Source: Gammaproteobacteria bacterium (GTDB lineage Bacteria; Pseudomonadota; Gammaproteobacteria; Pseudomonadales; Halieaceae). From it: a stretch of DNA of 64,000 bases. Position 1 is the first letter of the stretch. Every line of letters begins with the position of its first letter. This document shows, piece by piece, positions 53,888 to 61,638 of the stretch. The DNA is taken from the NCBI GenBank assembly GCA_030433415.1, contig JAUIMF010000007.1, positions 1 through 64,000 of the forward strand, in the 5' to 3' direction. The notes below the pieces were generated by a model that made no database searches, was not told where the DNA came from, and worked only from the letters and a program-made list of their open reading frames with translations. The translations under genes and the position numbers were made by a program.

Positions 53888-54817
53888 TCAGTCCTTGCCG
53901 GCCATGCCCACCTCGGCACCAGGCAACAGCTCGCCGGTAGAGAAGTCGTAGAGCCGGTTATCTGCTAGCACGACGCCGGGTGGTGGTACACATGCGGCAG
54001 GCACCATGTAGTCGCGCACCAGCGGATGCCCGGGCTCCATCGCGTAGCGCTCCAGGTCCGTGACTCCACGCCCGTAGAGAAAACTGTCATCGATACAGTG
54101 ATTGCCGGTGAAACCCCGGCTCGGCGACGTGACGATGCCATAGGCGGCGTCGGCCATGATCTCGGGCTTGCGAAATTCCTTCACGAGTTCGTCGCCACCA
54201 TGAATGACCGCCGAGGGTGAGTAGATGCCACAGCGCGGCCACAGCGTGTTCACCGCAATACCTTCTTCGCGCCATTCCGACGCCCAGCCCATGGTGTAAA
54301 GGCTCACGGCGTACTTTGAAACCGTATAAGCCGACGAATTCATGAACCAGATGGGGTTCAGGTCCAGGGGCGGTGCCAGACCCAGAATGTGGGGGTTGTC
54401 GGATTTACACAGGTGGGGATAGGCAGCTTTGGCGAGCAGAAAATAGGCCCGTTCATTGATATCAAAGACCAGATCATGGCGCTTGGTCGAAAACTCGGCG
54501 GTGGGCTTGAGCCAGTAGGCACCGGCATTGTGCACCAGCACGTCGAGGCCACCGAACTTTGCGACGGTCTCCTCGATGGCGGCCTCGATGGCGTCGGCAT
54601 CGCGTACATCCAGGGCGATGGCATGGCCTCTGCCACCTGCCTCTTCGACGGCCTGTACCGTTTCGTGAATCGTGCCGGGCAAAAAACGATGGGGCTGATC
54701 GGACTTCGCCGCCACCACCACGTTGGCGCCATCCCGGGCAAAGCGTCGGGCCATGGCCAGGCCGATGCCCCGGGAGGCGCCCGTAATCAGAACAGTGCGG
54801 TCTTTGAGGGTGCTCAC
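53888..54817 (-). CDS. SDR, HSDL2-like
   Basis: About 309 residues from GTG 54817, preferred because AGGAGA precedes it; a TTG at 54838 is a longer alternative. Motifs are ITGASRGIGLAMARRFARDGANVVV, HRFLPGTIHETVQAVEEAGG, HNAGAYWLKP, and Tyr/Lys in YTVSKYA. The long RRFARDGANVV...LPGTIHET stretch is the hallmark of hydroxysteroid dehydrogenase-like protein 2 (HSDL2)-type SDRs, whose substrate is not established. The active-site serine region reads LAPPLDLNP, so the Ser is not obvious. Same strand and 17 nt after the DUF1214 gene stop region; probably in its operon. Confidence 0.82.
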   Translation of the reverse strand: MSTLKDRTVLITGASRGIGLAMARRFARDGANVVVAAKSDQPHRFLPGTIHETVQAVEEAGGRGHAIALDVRDADAIEAAIEETVAKFGGLDVLVHNAGAYWLKPTAEFSTKRHDLVFDINERAYFLLAKAAYPHLCKSDNPHILGLAPPLDLNPIWFMNSSAYTVSKYAVSLYTMGWASEWREEGIAVNTLWPRCGIYSPSAVIHGGDELVKEFRKPEIMADAAYGIVTSPSRGFTGNHCIDDSFLYGRGVTDLERYAMEPGHPLVRDYMVPAACVPPPGVVLADNRLYDFSTGELLPGAEVGMAGKD

Positions 54818-54834
54818 AATCCTGTCTCCTGTGA

Positions 54835-56211
54835 TCAATACTGTCGGTAACGGCGCTGTACGTGCCGGTGCCGCATGAGAATGTTGCGCTGATGCGCTTC
54901 TGCGCTGCTGCGTCGCGCATCTGCGGGCATGGCCTGGGCAAGCTCATCCAGCGTCAGCTTGCGCGCGTGCAGATCCGGCCACAGGGATTGGTCTGGCGGT
55001 GTCGCGTAGCTCGCCCGGAAGGTGACAAAGCCGTGATCCAGCCCCGTGGTATCCAGCCAGTTGGCGTACCCCGGATCGTCGTGGGCGATGATCCAGCGAA
55101 AAACCCCGTCCTCACCCACGTGCACCTGCACACGATTGAGACTGGATTGATAGCTCTCGAAATCCAGGGACTCACCCCACAGGTTCGACAGGTGCACGCC
55201 GAGAAACAGCGGCTCGACAGGCACCGTGGCTTCGATCAGTAACGCTTCATTCGCTTGTAACTGGTAAACGCCACCCGCGTAGAGGTTCGTGCTCTGACCG
55301 CCGCCCGTGGCTATCCCCAGGGCGTTGGGCTGATTCATGGCATTGGTCGGCATGAACGGCGCATCGGTACCCGTCTCGATGGTGCCTTTGACGCGCCCGT
55401 AGGTGCCCAGCGGCACCGTATAGAATGCATTCCAGAAACGCATCTGGTTAACTGTAAGCTCCCCCACGGTGTTCAGCATCGTGCAGGCCCGGGCCGGGTC
55501 CAGCGGCGGTTCCGGCTCGGCTTCGCAGCCATCCATCAGAATTTCGAGGTCGAGCACGTCTTCGTGCTCCCAATCGTGAAAGAGCTGACGACAGGTCAGG
55601 TGCTGGCCCTGATGCATCACGCCATGGCTTTCCCGCATCGTGGCGATGAAGTTGCCGTCGTAGCCCTCGGGACGCTCCGGTGCCAGCCGTATCTCGAAGC
55701 TGCCGTCATCGGCGACCACCAGTTCGCTGCTGTCGAGCGTGCCCGTATTGATGCGCGTACCCGGTCGAAGCTCCGCCAGTCTTCCGCTGTCACCGGCATA
55801 ACCGCTGGCAAGCTCAAAGATCACGTACTGCGGTGCGCGTCGACCCGATACCGGTGCCCCACCGCGCCAGTGGGCTGTATCACCGGCCCGCCCGCGAATC
55901 CGGTAGCTGCGGCTGCCATCGATCGCTGCGCGCAGATAGACCGCGTCGGCGTTATCGATCGTGGATTTATTGAGGGGTTGGATCGCGCGACGAAAACGCG
56001 GATGGTGCGGGTCCTCCAGCGCACGCTCGATGCTGCCGTGCAAAAATCCCAGCAGATAACGATAGCCCTCGGCGAGGTTGCGCGCCGTCGCCGGCGGGGG
56101 CATCAGCTCGGGTGTATCAATGGCGTCGCGGGCGGCACAGAGGCGCTCGATCATTTCGTCGAAGGCCGCTTTGAGCCGCTGCGCTTCGACAGGGGATTCA
56201 TTGGTATTCAT
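54835..56211 (-). CDS. DUF1214-domain protein (intact paralogue)
   Basis: A 458-residue cytoplasmic protein (no signal peptide). The N-terminal ~200 residues are helical then strand-rich (AVYLRAAIDGSRSYRIRGRAGD). The C-terminal part has the DUF1214 pattern STNLYAGGVYQLQANEALLIEATVP, WGESLDFESYQSSLN, FRWIIAHDDPGYANWLDTTG. DUF1214 proteins often sit beside sulfotransferases and SDRs in bacterial lipid/steroid-degrading genomes; their activity is unknown. Its ATG overlaps the sulfotransferase stop by 4 nt. Comparing it with the frameshifted copy at 50-51.3 kb shows the same domain order. Confidence 0.75.
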   Translation of the reverse strand: MNTNESPVEAQRLKAAFDEMIERLCAARDAIDTPELMPPPATARNLAEGYRYLLGFLHGSIERALEDPHHPRFRRAIQPLNKSTIDNADAVYLRAAIDGSRSYRIRGRAGDTAHWRGGAPVSGRRAPQYVIFELASGYAGDSGRLAELRPGTRINTGTLDSSELVVADDGSFEIRLAPERPEGYDGNFIATMRESHGVMHQGQHLTCRQLFHDWEHEDVLDLEILMDGCEAEPEPPLDPARACTMLNTVGELTVNQMRFWNAFYTVPLGTYGRVKGTIETGTDAPFMPTNAMNQPNALGIATGGGQSTNLYAGGVYQLQANEALLIEATVPVEPLFLGVHLSNLWGESLDFESYQSSLNRVQVHVGEDGVFRWIIAHDDPGYANWLDTTGLDHGFVTFRASYATPPDQSLWPDLHARKLTLDELAQAMPADARRSSAEAHQRNILMRHRHVQRRYRQY

Positions 56212-57416
56212 TGTTGGGTTGTCTCCATGCCTGCCGACGGATTGTCGCCGGCCGTGTCAGGCGTTTCGCTGCCACTTTGCGAGTCCACGGGCCGCGGCCA
56301 GTCATACTGCTCGTAGAACACGGCCAGCTCCGCTTCGATATCGGCGGCCGAGAGCGGAAACTCATCCAGGGAATAGCGAAACCGGCTTTTGTGACGCCCC
56401 TGGGGAGAGGCCAGGGCCTGCACCGCCTGTCGCTGCTCATCGCTCACCGGCAAGGCCAGGGCCGCACAGGCCGCCTCGAGCGTAGCGAGGGGATCGCTGA
56501 GCATCTCACGGTAATCCACTACGTACCGTCGCGTCGACGGATGTTGAGCCAGGGCCTGCGCCGGCAGGTGGTAGCAGTCAAACGCAATGCGGATCAGGGT
56601 CTGCTCCGCAGCCTGCCAGTCTTCCGGTGACCAGCCCCGCGCCTGCCAGCTCCCTTCGACAAGCTTGAGCGTACTGGGAATACATTGCACGGGATCACGC
56701 ACCATAACCACGAAGCGCGCATCGGGAAATTCTTCGATCAGTCCCCTCACCCAGCCGCTCATGACCGGGTTTTTGCTGAGGTGGCAGCGGTCTCCGCCGT
56801 GAAAGACGAGTTGACGTTTGACGCATTCGCGATAGTGGTACAGCCAGCGCCGACGGCGGTGGGGACTGAGCTCATCGATGTGAAAAATGTCGATGCGGTG
56901 CGAAACAGGCATTTCGAGCGTCCACTGCTGAGGCACGAATGCGGCGCGCAGAATAAACAGATCCTCCTCGGCCAACCACAATCCCTGCTCGTGAATATGA
57001 CGCCAGGCGCCAAAGGTGCGCTCATCCCAGGCTTCGAGTCGCCGTCGCAGCGTGCCACGAAGAAACACACCGTCGCACCAGCCGAGGGCCCGTACCAGCA
57101 TGCGCTGCGACAGCGCGGGAAAAAACGTCTCCCAATAGCGGAAAAAACTGAACCGCTCCTCATCCAGCGCCATGAGTCGCTGCATGAGCGTGGTGCCACT
57201 ACGGGCATGCCCAACGATAAATACCGGCGCCACGACCTGCTGGCTCCACAGGCGCGGGAAGAGCAGATAATCGAGCAGAAAGAAAAACGTGTGGATCAGC
57301 GTAAGCACTGGAGTCCAAAGCAACAGGATCGCCACGGTGCGTCGCCGGTGCGCCCAGTGCTTCTGCGACCAGGCGTAGCGAAGTACGCGAAGATACAAGT
57401 GAAGGTCGAAATACAT
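56208..57416 (-). CDS. Membrane-anchored sulfotransferase
   Basis: A 402-residue protein with one N-terminal hydrophobic segment (VAILLLWTPVLTLIHTFFFLLDYLLF, quoted in part, about residues 28-53). The sulfotransferase domain has the PAPS 5'-phosphosulfate loop GHARSGTTLMQRLM and the 3'-phosphate motif MVRDPVQCIPSTLKL. It would transfer sulfate from PAPS to a hydroxyl group of a lipid, steroid or carbohydrate. The C-terminus is acidic/Gly-Ser-rich. Overlaps the DUF1214 gene by ATGA and heads the operon sulfotransferase-DUF1214-HSDL2-like SDR. Confidence 0.85.
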   Translation of the reverse strand: MYFDLHLYLRVLRYAWSQKHWAHRRRTVAILLLWTPVLTLIHTFFFLLDYLLFPRLWSQQVVAPVFIVGHARSGTTLMQRLMALDEERFSFFRYWETFFPALSQRMLVRALGWCDGVFLRGTLRRRLEAWDERTFGAWRHIHEQGLWLAEEDLFILRAAFVPQQWTLEMPVSHRIDIFHIDELSPHRRRRWLYHYRECVKRQLVFHGGDRCHLSKNPVMSGWVRGLIEEFPDARFVVMVRDPVQCIPSTLKLVEGSWQARGWSPEDWQAAEQTLIRIAFDCYHLPAQALAQHPSTRRYVVDYREMLSDPLATLEAACAALALPVSDEQRQAVQALASPQGRHKSRFRYSLDEFPLSAADIEAELAVFYEQYDWPRPVDSQSGSETPDTAGDNPSAGMETTQQ

Positions 57417-57539
57417 GGTGCGGAGTCCGCCGTGCCCTGTGCGTCAGTTTTGCTTAAGCCTAGGGCAAACGTACGCGATGACAACTGACATTAGGCGCGC
57501 ACCCGAGATTCCTATCTCTTTGTTTTATCGTTAATTTTT

Positions 57540-57552
57540 TCACCCCTGGTGA
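57540..57552. promoter_or_regulatory. Inverted repeat upstream of the TetR gene
   Basis: TCACC-CCT-GGTGA, perfect 5-bp arms, in an AT-rich stretch (TTTTATCGTTAATTTTTT just before it) between the divergent sulfotransferase and TetR genes. Suited to autoregulation; short, so low confidence. Confidence 0.4.
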
Positions 57553-57598
57553 GGCACTTACATTTTGCGGCGTTATTGGCAGCACCGCACGACCCCCA

Positions 57599-58405
57599 GT
57601 GGTAAATTACTCACCCGGCCAGACAGCGCGTACGCACACCCCACACCCTGCCCAACACCCCACCCAACACCCCCGGAGGCAACCGACCATCTCGACCGCC
57701 ACACCGCCAGAGCCTCGAAAGGCGCCCAAGCAGGGACGTTCGCGCCAGACCGTGCGCGCCATTCGCGAGGCCTGCGGCATCGTGCTGCGCGAGGCTGGTC
57801 CCGAGGCGCTGACCACGCAGCGCATCGCCGACGTGGCTGGGGTCAACATCGCTTCGCTGTATCAGTACTTTCCCAATAAAGATGCGGTCATCGCGGATTT
57901 TCTTGATCACGAGGCGATGGGCGTTGCCCGGCGAACCGCCGAGTTGTTCAACGTTGTCGATCGCCTGTCCAAACAGTCGCTGGAGCACACGTTGGCGGCC
58001 ATTGTCGAACTCGAACTCGATCAACGACGGGCCCTGGTGCGCCTGAATCCCGCGTTTTTTGCTCGCTACCCCGAAAGTGTGGATGTTCACGCCAAGGTAA
58101 ATGCCCTGACCCAGTCCCGGCAAAACCCTGAATGGGGCGACTGGCTGCCGGGTTTTCTGCTGCAGCACCATGAGCGACTCGCATCGGATGATGTGAACCT
58201 GCTGGCATCCATCTGCCATGGCGCCCTGATGGGCGTGTTGGTGCGCTGTGCAGATCTGCCGGACGAGGATGATGCATTTGCCAAGGCTAAAGTCGAGCTG
58301 CTAGTGCTGCTATTGGCCTACTTGCTGCCCACATCACCAGACCGGGATCACTGCGAAGGATTACTTCGAAATCTGGGAGACATGCTCGCAGAATTGAAGG
58401 ATTAG
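57599..58405 (+). CDS. TetR/AcrR-family transcriptional regulator
   Basis: The DNA-binding domain is RAIREACGIVLREAGPEALTTQRIADVAGVNIASLYQYFPNKDAVI (quoted in part) with the classic TetR helix-turn-helix and YxYFxNK. The remainder is an all-helical ligand domain. The annotated start GTG 57599 gives 268 residues with a Pro/His/Thr-rich leader that looks non-coding. A strong GGAGG (57675-57679) instead points to an in-frame ATC at 57689, giving ~238 residues and a normal TetR N-terminus, so the real start is uncertain. It is divergent from the sulfotransferase operon and probably regulates it and/or the steroid genes. Confidence 0.85.
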   Translation: MVNYSPGQTARTHTPHPAQHPTQHPRRQPTISTATPPEPRKAPKQGRSRQTVRAIREACGIVLREAGPEALTTQRIADVAGVNIASLYQYFPNKDAVIADFLDHEAMGVARRTAELFNVVDRLSKQSLEHTLAAIVELELDQRRALVRLNPAFFARYPESVDVHAKVNALTQSRQNPEWGDWLPGFLLQHHERLASDDVNLLASICHGALMGVLVRCADLPDEDDAFAKAKVELLVLLLAYLLPTSPDRDHCEGLLRNLGDMLAELKD

Positions 58406-58448
58406 AGCCGACTCGAAGGTTCGCTGCTGTACACGACCTGCGATTACG

Positions 58449-58895
58449 TTATTTTTCTGTGATTTCCGCAATCGTGACCGAGAAACCAAGCTCCGCTGAC
58501 GTACCCAATACGTGCTCTTCATACTTTGAAAACAGCGCATCCAGATGAGCGTCAATTTCTTCCTGGGTGTAATCAAGGGAATGTAAGCACTGCGCGCCGT
58601 TGGACACTGCTTTGTCCAGAGCCGTGGCGGCGTCATCATAATTGAACACCACGTTCAGAACGCCCTCACCTCGCGCATCCAGAAACGGTGACACCGCGCT
58701 GTCGCTCTCTCTACCCTTCATGGGAGCACAAAGCTCTATTCCTGCATCCCAGCTGATCGCCACATTGATACCGTAGTTCTCACCGGTCCAGTTGGCATCG
58801 TGAAACGACGCTCCGAGCAGTTCCGAATAGTAGTTCTTGGACTTCTCCAGATCGCGCACGGCGACGATAACGCGATTGATGCCCCGTAGATTCAC
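58449..58895 (-). CDS. VOC-superfamily (glyoxalase-like) protein
   Basis: About 148 residues from GTG 58895, which has AGGAG 6 nt upstream; ATG 58919 is an alternative. The VOC fold starts immediately (GINRVIVAVRDLEKSKNYYSELLG), continuing with INVAISWDAGIELCAPM and GVLNVVFNYDDAATALDKA. No clear set of four metal ligands (His/Glu) is visible, so it may be a non-catalytic or unusual VOC member. Not an HsaC-type extradiol dioxygenase: far too short. Same strand as the SDR gene ending at 58975, which lies upstream, so it could be the last gene of that operon. Confidence 0.75.
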   Translation of the reverse strand: MNLRGINRVIVAVRDLEKSKNYYSELLGASFHDANWTGENYGINVAISWDAGIELCAPMKGRESDSAVSPFLDARGEGVLNVVFNYDDAATALDKAVSNGAQCLHSLDYTQEEIDAHLDALFSKYEEHVLGTSAELGFSVTIAEITEK

Positions 58896-58974
58896 AGCTC
58901 TCTCCTTTGTCGATGTCATTCCGAACGTCCGAACCAGCGCACATTGCAGACATGGGTTCGTCGCCAGCAATGCG

Positions 58975-59730
58975 TCAGCCGATCAGTGCCTGGCCACCAT
59001 CCAGTCCGATGCTCTGGCCATTCACGTAAGCGCTGCCCTCGCTACACAGCAGCGCCACGAAACGACCAATGTCTTCTTCGCACTCGCCGACGCGGCGCAT
59101 GGGAATCGTGCTGAAGAACTCCTCGGCTTCTTCGGGGTTGTTGTTGATCCACCAGTCCAGGCCCGGAGAGCGGGCGTGGGGCAGTATGGCGTTCGCGCGG
59201 ATGTTGTCCTGGCCCCACTCGCAGGCCGCGGCGCGGGTCAGTGCCCGAATCGCCTCTTTGACCGCCGCATAGGCGCCATAGCCGGTCATGTCCCAACGTT
59301 TGCCCGCCGCGCTGGCGAGATTCACGATGGAGCCGTCGCCCTTCAGGTGCGGATAGCACAGGGTCATGAGGCGATGGACCGCCAGCGGACCGGACTGCCA
59401 GCCCGCCTCAAACTTGTCCTCGTCTACATCGAGCAGGGTGCCCAGGGGCACTTCCTGTGCGTTGTTGACCAGGATATGGAGCCCACCGAAGTGCGCCACC
59501 ACCTGATCGACCATGGCCTTAAGCGAATCGCCATCCTTAACGTTGCATTCCACCGGCAGCGCTTCGCTGCCCCGTTCGGCAATCAGGGCGGCGGTGTTTT
59601 CCAGCTTGGACAGTGTGCGCCCCGTCACGGCGACCCGGGCACCTTCGGCCGCCAGGGCCAGGGCGATGCCCTGGCCGACGCCCTGTCCGCCACCGGTAAC
59701 GATGGCCACTTTTCCGTCGAGCATACCCAT
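58975..59730 (-). CDS. Classical SDR family oxidoreductase
   Basis: A 251-residue SDR with VTGGGQGVGQGIA and VTGRTLSKLEN (Arg suggests NADP), NNAQEVPLG, catalytic Ser in NLASAAGKR, Tyr in YGAYAAVKEA (Tyr-x3-Lys) and C-terminal GLDGGQALIG. The NNAG motif is changed to NNAQ, which is uncommon. The substrate is unknown. It lies 26 nt after the OYE-like gene and precedes the VOC gene by 79 nt, in an SnoaL-OYE-SDR-VOC gene series. Confidence 0.82.
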   Translation of the reverse strand: MGMLDGKVAIVTGGGQGVGQGIALALAAEGARVAVTGRTLSKLENTAALIAERGSEALPVECNVKDGDSLKAMVDQVVAHFGGLHILVNNAQEVPLGTLLDVDEDKFEAGWQSGPLAVHRLMTLCYPHLKGDGSIVNLASAAGKRWDMTGYGAYAAVKEAIRALTRAAACEWGQDNIRANAILPHARSPGLDWWINNNPEEAEEFFSTIPMRRVGECEEDIGRFVALLCSEGSAYVNGQSIGLDGGQALIG

Positions 59731-59756
59731 AGTCTGTGTTCTCCAAATACCGGTGA

Positions 59757-60818
59757 TCAGGCGTCTGCCCGGGGATAGTCCGTGTAGCCCCGGGCGCCGG
59801 GGGTATAGAGGGTTTTCACGTCAAAGGCGCTGAGCGGCTTACCGTCGCGCAGTCGCTCTACAAGATCAGGATTGGCGATGTAGTCGCGACCGAAGGAGAC
59901 GGCGCGAATGCGCTCGTCCAGCACCGCGTTCGCTTCATCGGCCGCGTAGCTGTCGTTGACGATGATGGGCCCGGAAAAATGTTTGAGCGCCAGCGCGATG
60001 TTATCCACCGGGCCCTGGGGTCGCCGGATGACGTGCAGGTAGGCCAGACCCAGCGGACTCAAGGCATCGAGCAACGCCGCAAAGCTCTCGCCCGGCTCGT
60101 CGTCCTTGAGGTCATTGAAGGGGTTGCCCGGGCAGATACGGAGGCCGATGCGTCCCGGCCCCTTGAGACTCGCCAACGCCTGAATGGTCTCCACGGTGAA
60201 TCGAATGCGGTTTTCGATGCTGCCCCCGTAGTGATCCGTGCGCTGATTACTGCCCGTTGCCATGAATTGCGCCGGGAGATAGCCGCTGGTGCAGTGCAGT
60301 TCCAGTCCATCAATGCCCGCAGCAAAGGCGCGTGCGCCTGCAGCGCGATAGTCCTCTATGACCCGGGGAATTTCTTCTGTCGCCAGGGCCCGAGGCGTGT
60401 CGTGGGGCGCCATACCTGCCGCATCGGTGTAGATTTCACCCGCGGCGGCGATCGCCGACGGCGCGACGGTCTCGCCCTGTTTGTTGTGGTGGCTTGCCAC
60501 GCGCCCGCAATGCATCAGCTGCATCACAATGCGTCCGCCTTCGCTGTGCACCGCATCGGCCACCCGTGCCCAGGCCTGCTGCTGCGCGTCGTTGTGTATA
60601 CCCGGTGTACGGCAATACCCCTTACCCTCGTCAGACGGCTGCGTGCCCTCGGTAATGATCAGGCCCGCTGATGCCCGCTGCTGGTAATAGGTCACCGACA
60701 GCGCCGTGGGCACGTCACCCTCGCCGGCGCGACTGCGGGTCATGGGAGCCATGACCACGCGATTGCTCAGTTCGAGGTCACCGAGCGTGGTGGGTGACAG
60801 CAGTTGGTCTAGGCTCAT
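59757..60818 (-). CDS. Old Yellow Enzyme-family alkene reductase
   Basis: A 353-residue TIM-barrel FMN enzyme from ATG 60818, which begins 1 nt after the stop of the SnoaL gene. Motifs are VVMAPMTRSRAGEGDVPT, TEGTQPSDEGKG, IVMQLMHCGRVA, LELHCTSGYLPAQFMATGSNQRTDHYGGSIENR (quoted in part) and RIGLRICPG. The usual ELHGANGYL is ELHCTSGYL, with Cys next to the His. OYEs reduce C=C bonds of alpha,beta-unsaturated carbonyls; PETN/morphinone-type members bind steroids. A delta-1 or delta-4 ketosteroid is a plausible substrate. Confidence 0.85.
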   Translation of the reverse strand: MSLDQLLSPTTLGDLELSNRVVMAPMTRSRAGEGDVPTALSVTYYQQRASAGLIITEGTQPSDEGKGYCRTPGIHNDAQQQAWARVADAVHSEGGRIVMQLMHCGRVASHHNKQGETVAPSAIAAAGEIYTDAAGMAPHDTPRALATEEIPRVIEDYRAAGARAFAAGIDGLELHCTSGYLPAQFMATGSNQRTDHYGGSIENRIRFTVETIQALASLKGPGRIGLRICPGNPFNDLKDDEPGESFAALLDALSPLGLAYLHVIRRPQGPVDNIALALKHFSGPIIVNDSYAADEANAVLDERIRAVSFGRDYIANPDLVERLRDGKPLSAFDVKTLYTPGARGYTDYPRADA

Positions 60819-60819
60819 G

Positions 60820-61443
60820 TCAGCGCACCCGCACGCTGGGCGGTGCATCGGTGCCGCGCATGGTCTTCAGAAATTGCTCGGCGGGCGCCGGCGCTGCCAG
60901 CGCAGGCCCGTGCTCACCCGGCGGGTTGTCCCAGAAGGATTTCCAGCTCGGAAACAGCTCGTGGAACGCCCCTTCGTAGGGCTCGCGACCCGGCCAGCGC
61001 ATCTTGCGATCACCGATGGGCGGTTTGTTGAGGTCCGTGGCATACCAGTAGCAGGGGAGACGCCGGCGGAAATACCAGACGCCGTCGATGCGCTCGTAGT
61101 TGTCCCAGTACAGCATCTGCATGATGACCCATTCACCGCCGGTCTCGTGCTCGTTCTTGGAATACACCACACCGAGAGCATGATCCGGATTCTCAAACTC
61201 AATTACGTGGTTACCGATGTGGTGGGACGTACCCGTGAATTGCTGGCGCAACGTGTCGTCCATCCAGCGTCGAAACGCGGCGCGTCCGGTTTCGTCGCGA
61301 CTGACTCGCACGTCCTCGGGAAACAGGTTCACCATGGCATCGAGGTCGCGCATATCCAGCGCCAGGGAATACTTGGCAGCAAGCTGGCGGATCGCATCCA
61401 GGGATTCCAGGCGGTCGATGCGACGTAGCAGATCATCGCTCAT
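60820..61443 (-). CDS. SnoaL/NTF2-like protein
   Basis: About 207 residues from ATG 61443, with GAGGAG 7 nt upstream. The N-terminal SnoaL_4-like domain shows RLESLDAIRQLAAKYSLALDMRDLDAMVNLFPEDV (quoted in part) and TSHHIGNHVIEFENPDHALGV. The C-terminal ~70 residues (PIGDRKMRWPGREPYEGAFHELFPSWKSFWDN) are an extension common in steroid-cluster SnoaL proteins. It may isomerise or hydrate a steroid intermediate; no activity is proven. First gene of the minus-strand series; divergent from the KshA-like gene across 195 nt. Confidence 0.8.
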   Translation of the reverse strand: MSDDLLRRIDRLESLDAIRQLAAKYSLALDMRDLDAMVNLFPEDVRVSRDETGRAAFRRWMDDTLRQQFTGTSHHIGNHVIEFENPDHALGVVYSKNEHETGGEWVIMQMLYWDNYERIDGVWYFRRRLPCYWYATDLNKPPIGDRKMRWPGREPYEGAFHELFPSWKSFWDNPPGEHGPALAAPAPAEQFLKTMRGTDAPPSVRVR

Positions 61444-61586
61444 GGCGTAGCTCCTCACAGTGTGAACGGGATGCTAGCAAAGGGGTCGGCCGTGTATATC
61501 AGCCGTTTGAGGTATGCAGGAAAAGGCGGTCGATTGCAGACTATGGGTAAGAAAGTACCGCACCGATTGTCCGGCGGCGGCACCCA

Positions 61587-61602
61587 TTGAACACAAGTTC
61601 AA
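61587..61602. promoter_or_regulatory. Perfect inverted repeat upstream of the KshA-like gene
   Basis: TTGAAC-ACAA-GTTCAA, 6-bp arms with a 4-bp spacer, 37 nt before the KshA-like ATG and in the divergent region with the SnoaL gene. It recalls, but does not equal, the mycobacterial KstR box (AAC-nn-GTT), whose spacer is 2 bp. Candidate TetR-family operator. Confidence 0.55.
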
Positions 61603-61638
61603 CACCAGCGTTTCGGCTCAGGGCCGCGGGGAGATTTC

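Noticed and set aside
57635-57675. C-rich CACCC-type run as a CRISPR-like or tandem repeat
   Set aside because: Irregular low-complexity sequence of about 40 nt without fixed unit or spacers.
58449-58895. VOC protein as the extradiol dioxygenase HsaC
   Set aside because: Half the length of HsaC and without the His-His-Glu iron ligands in recognisable positions.
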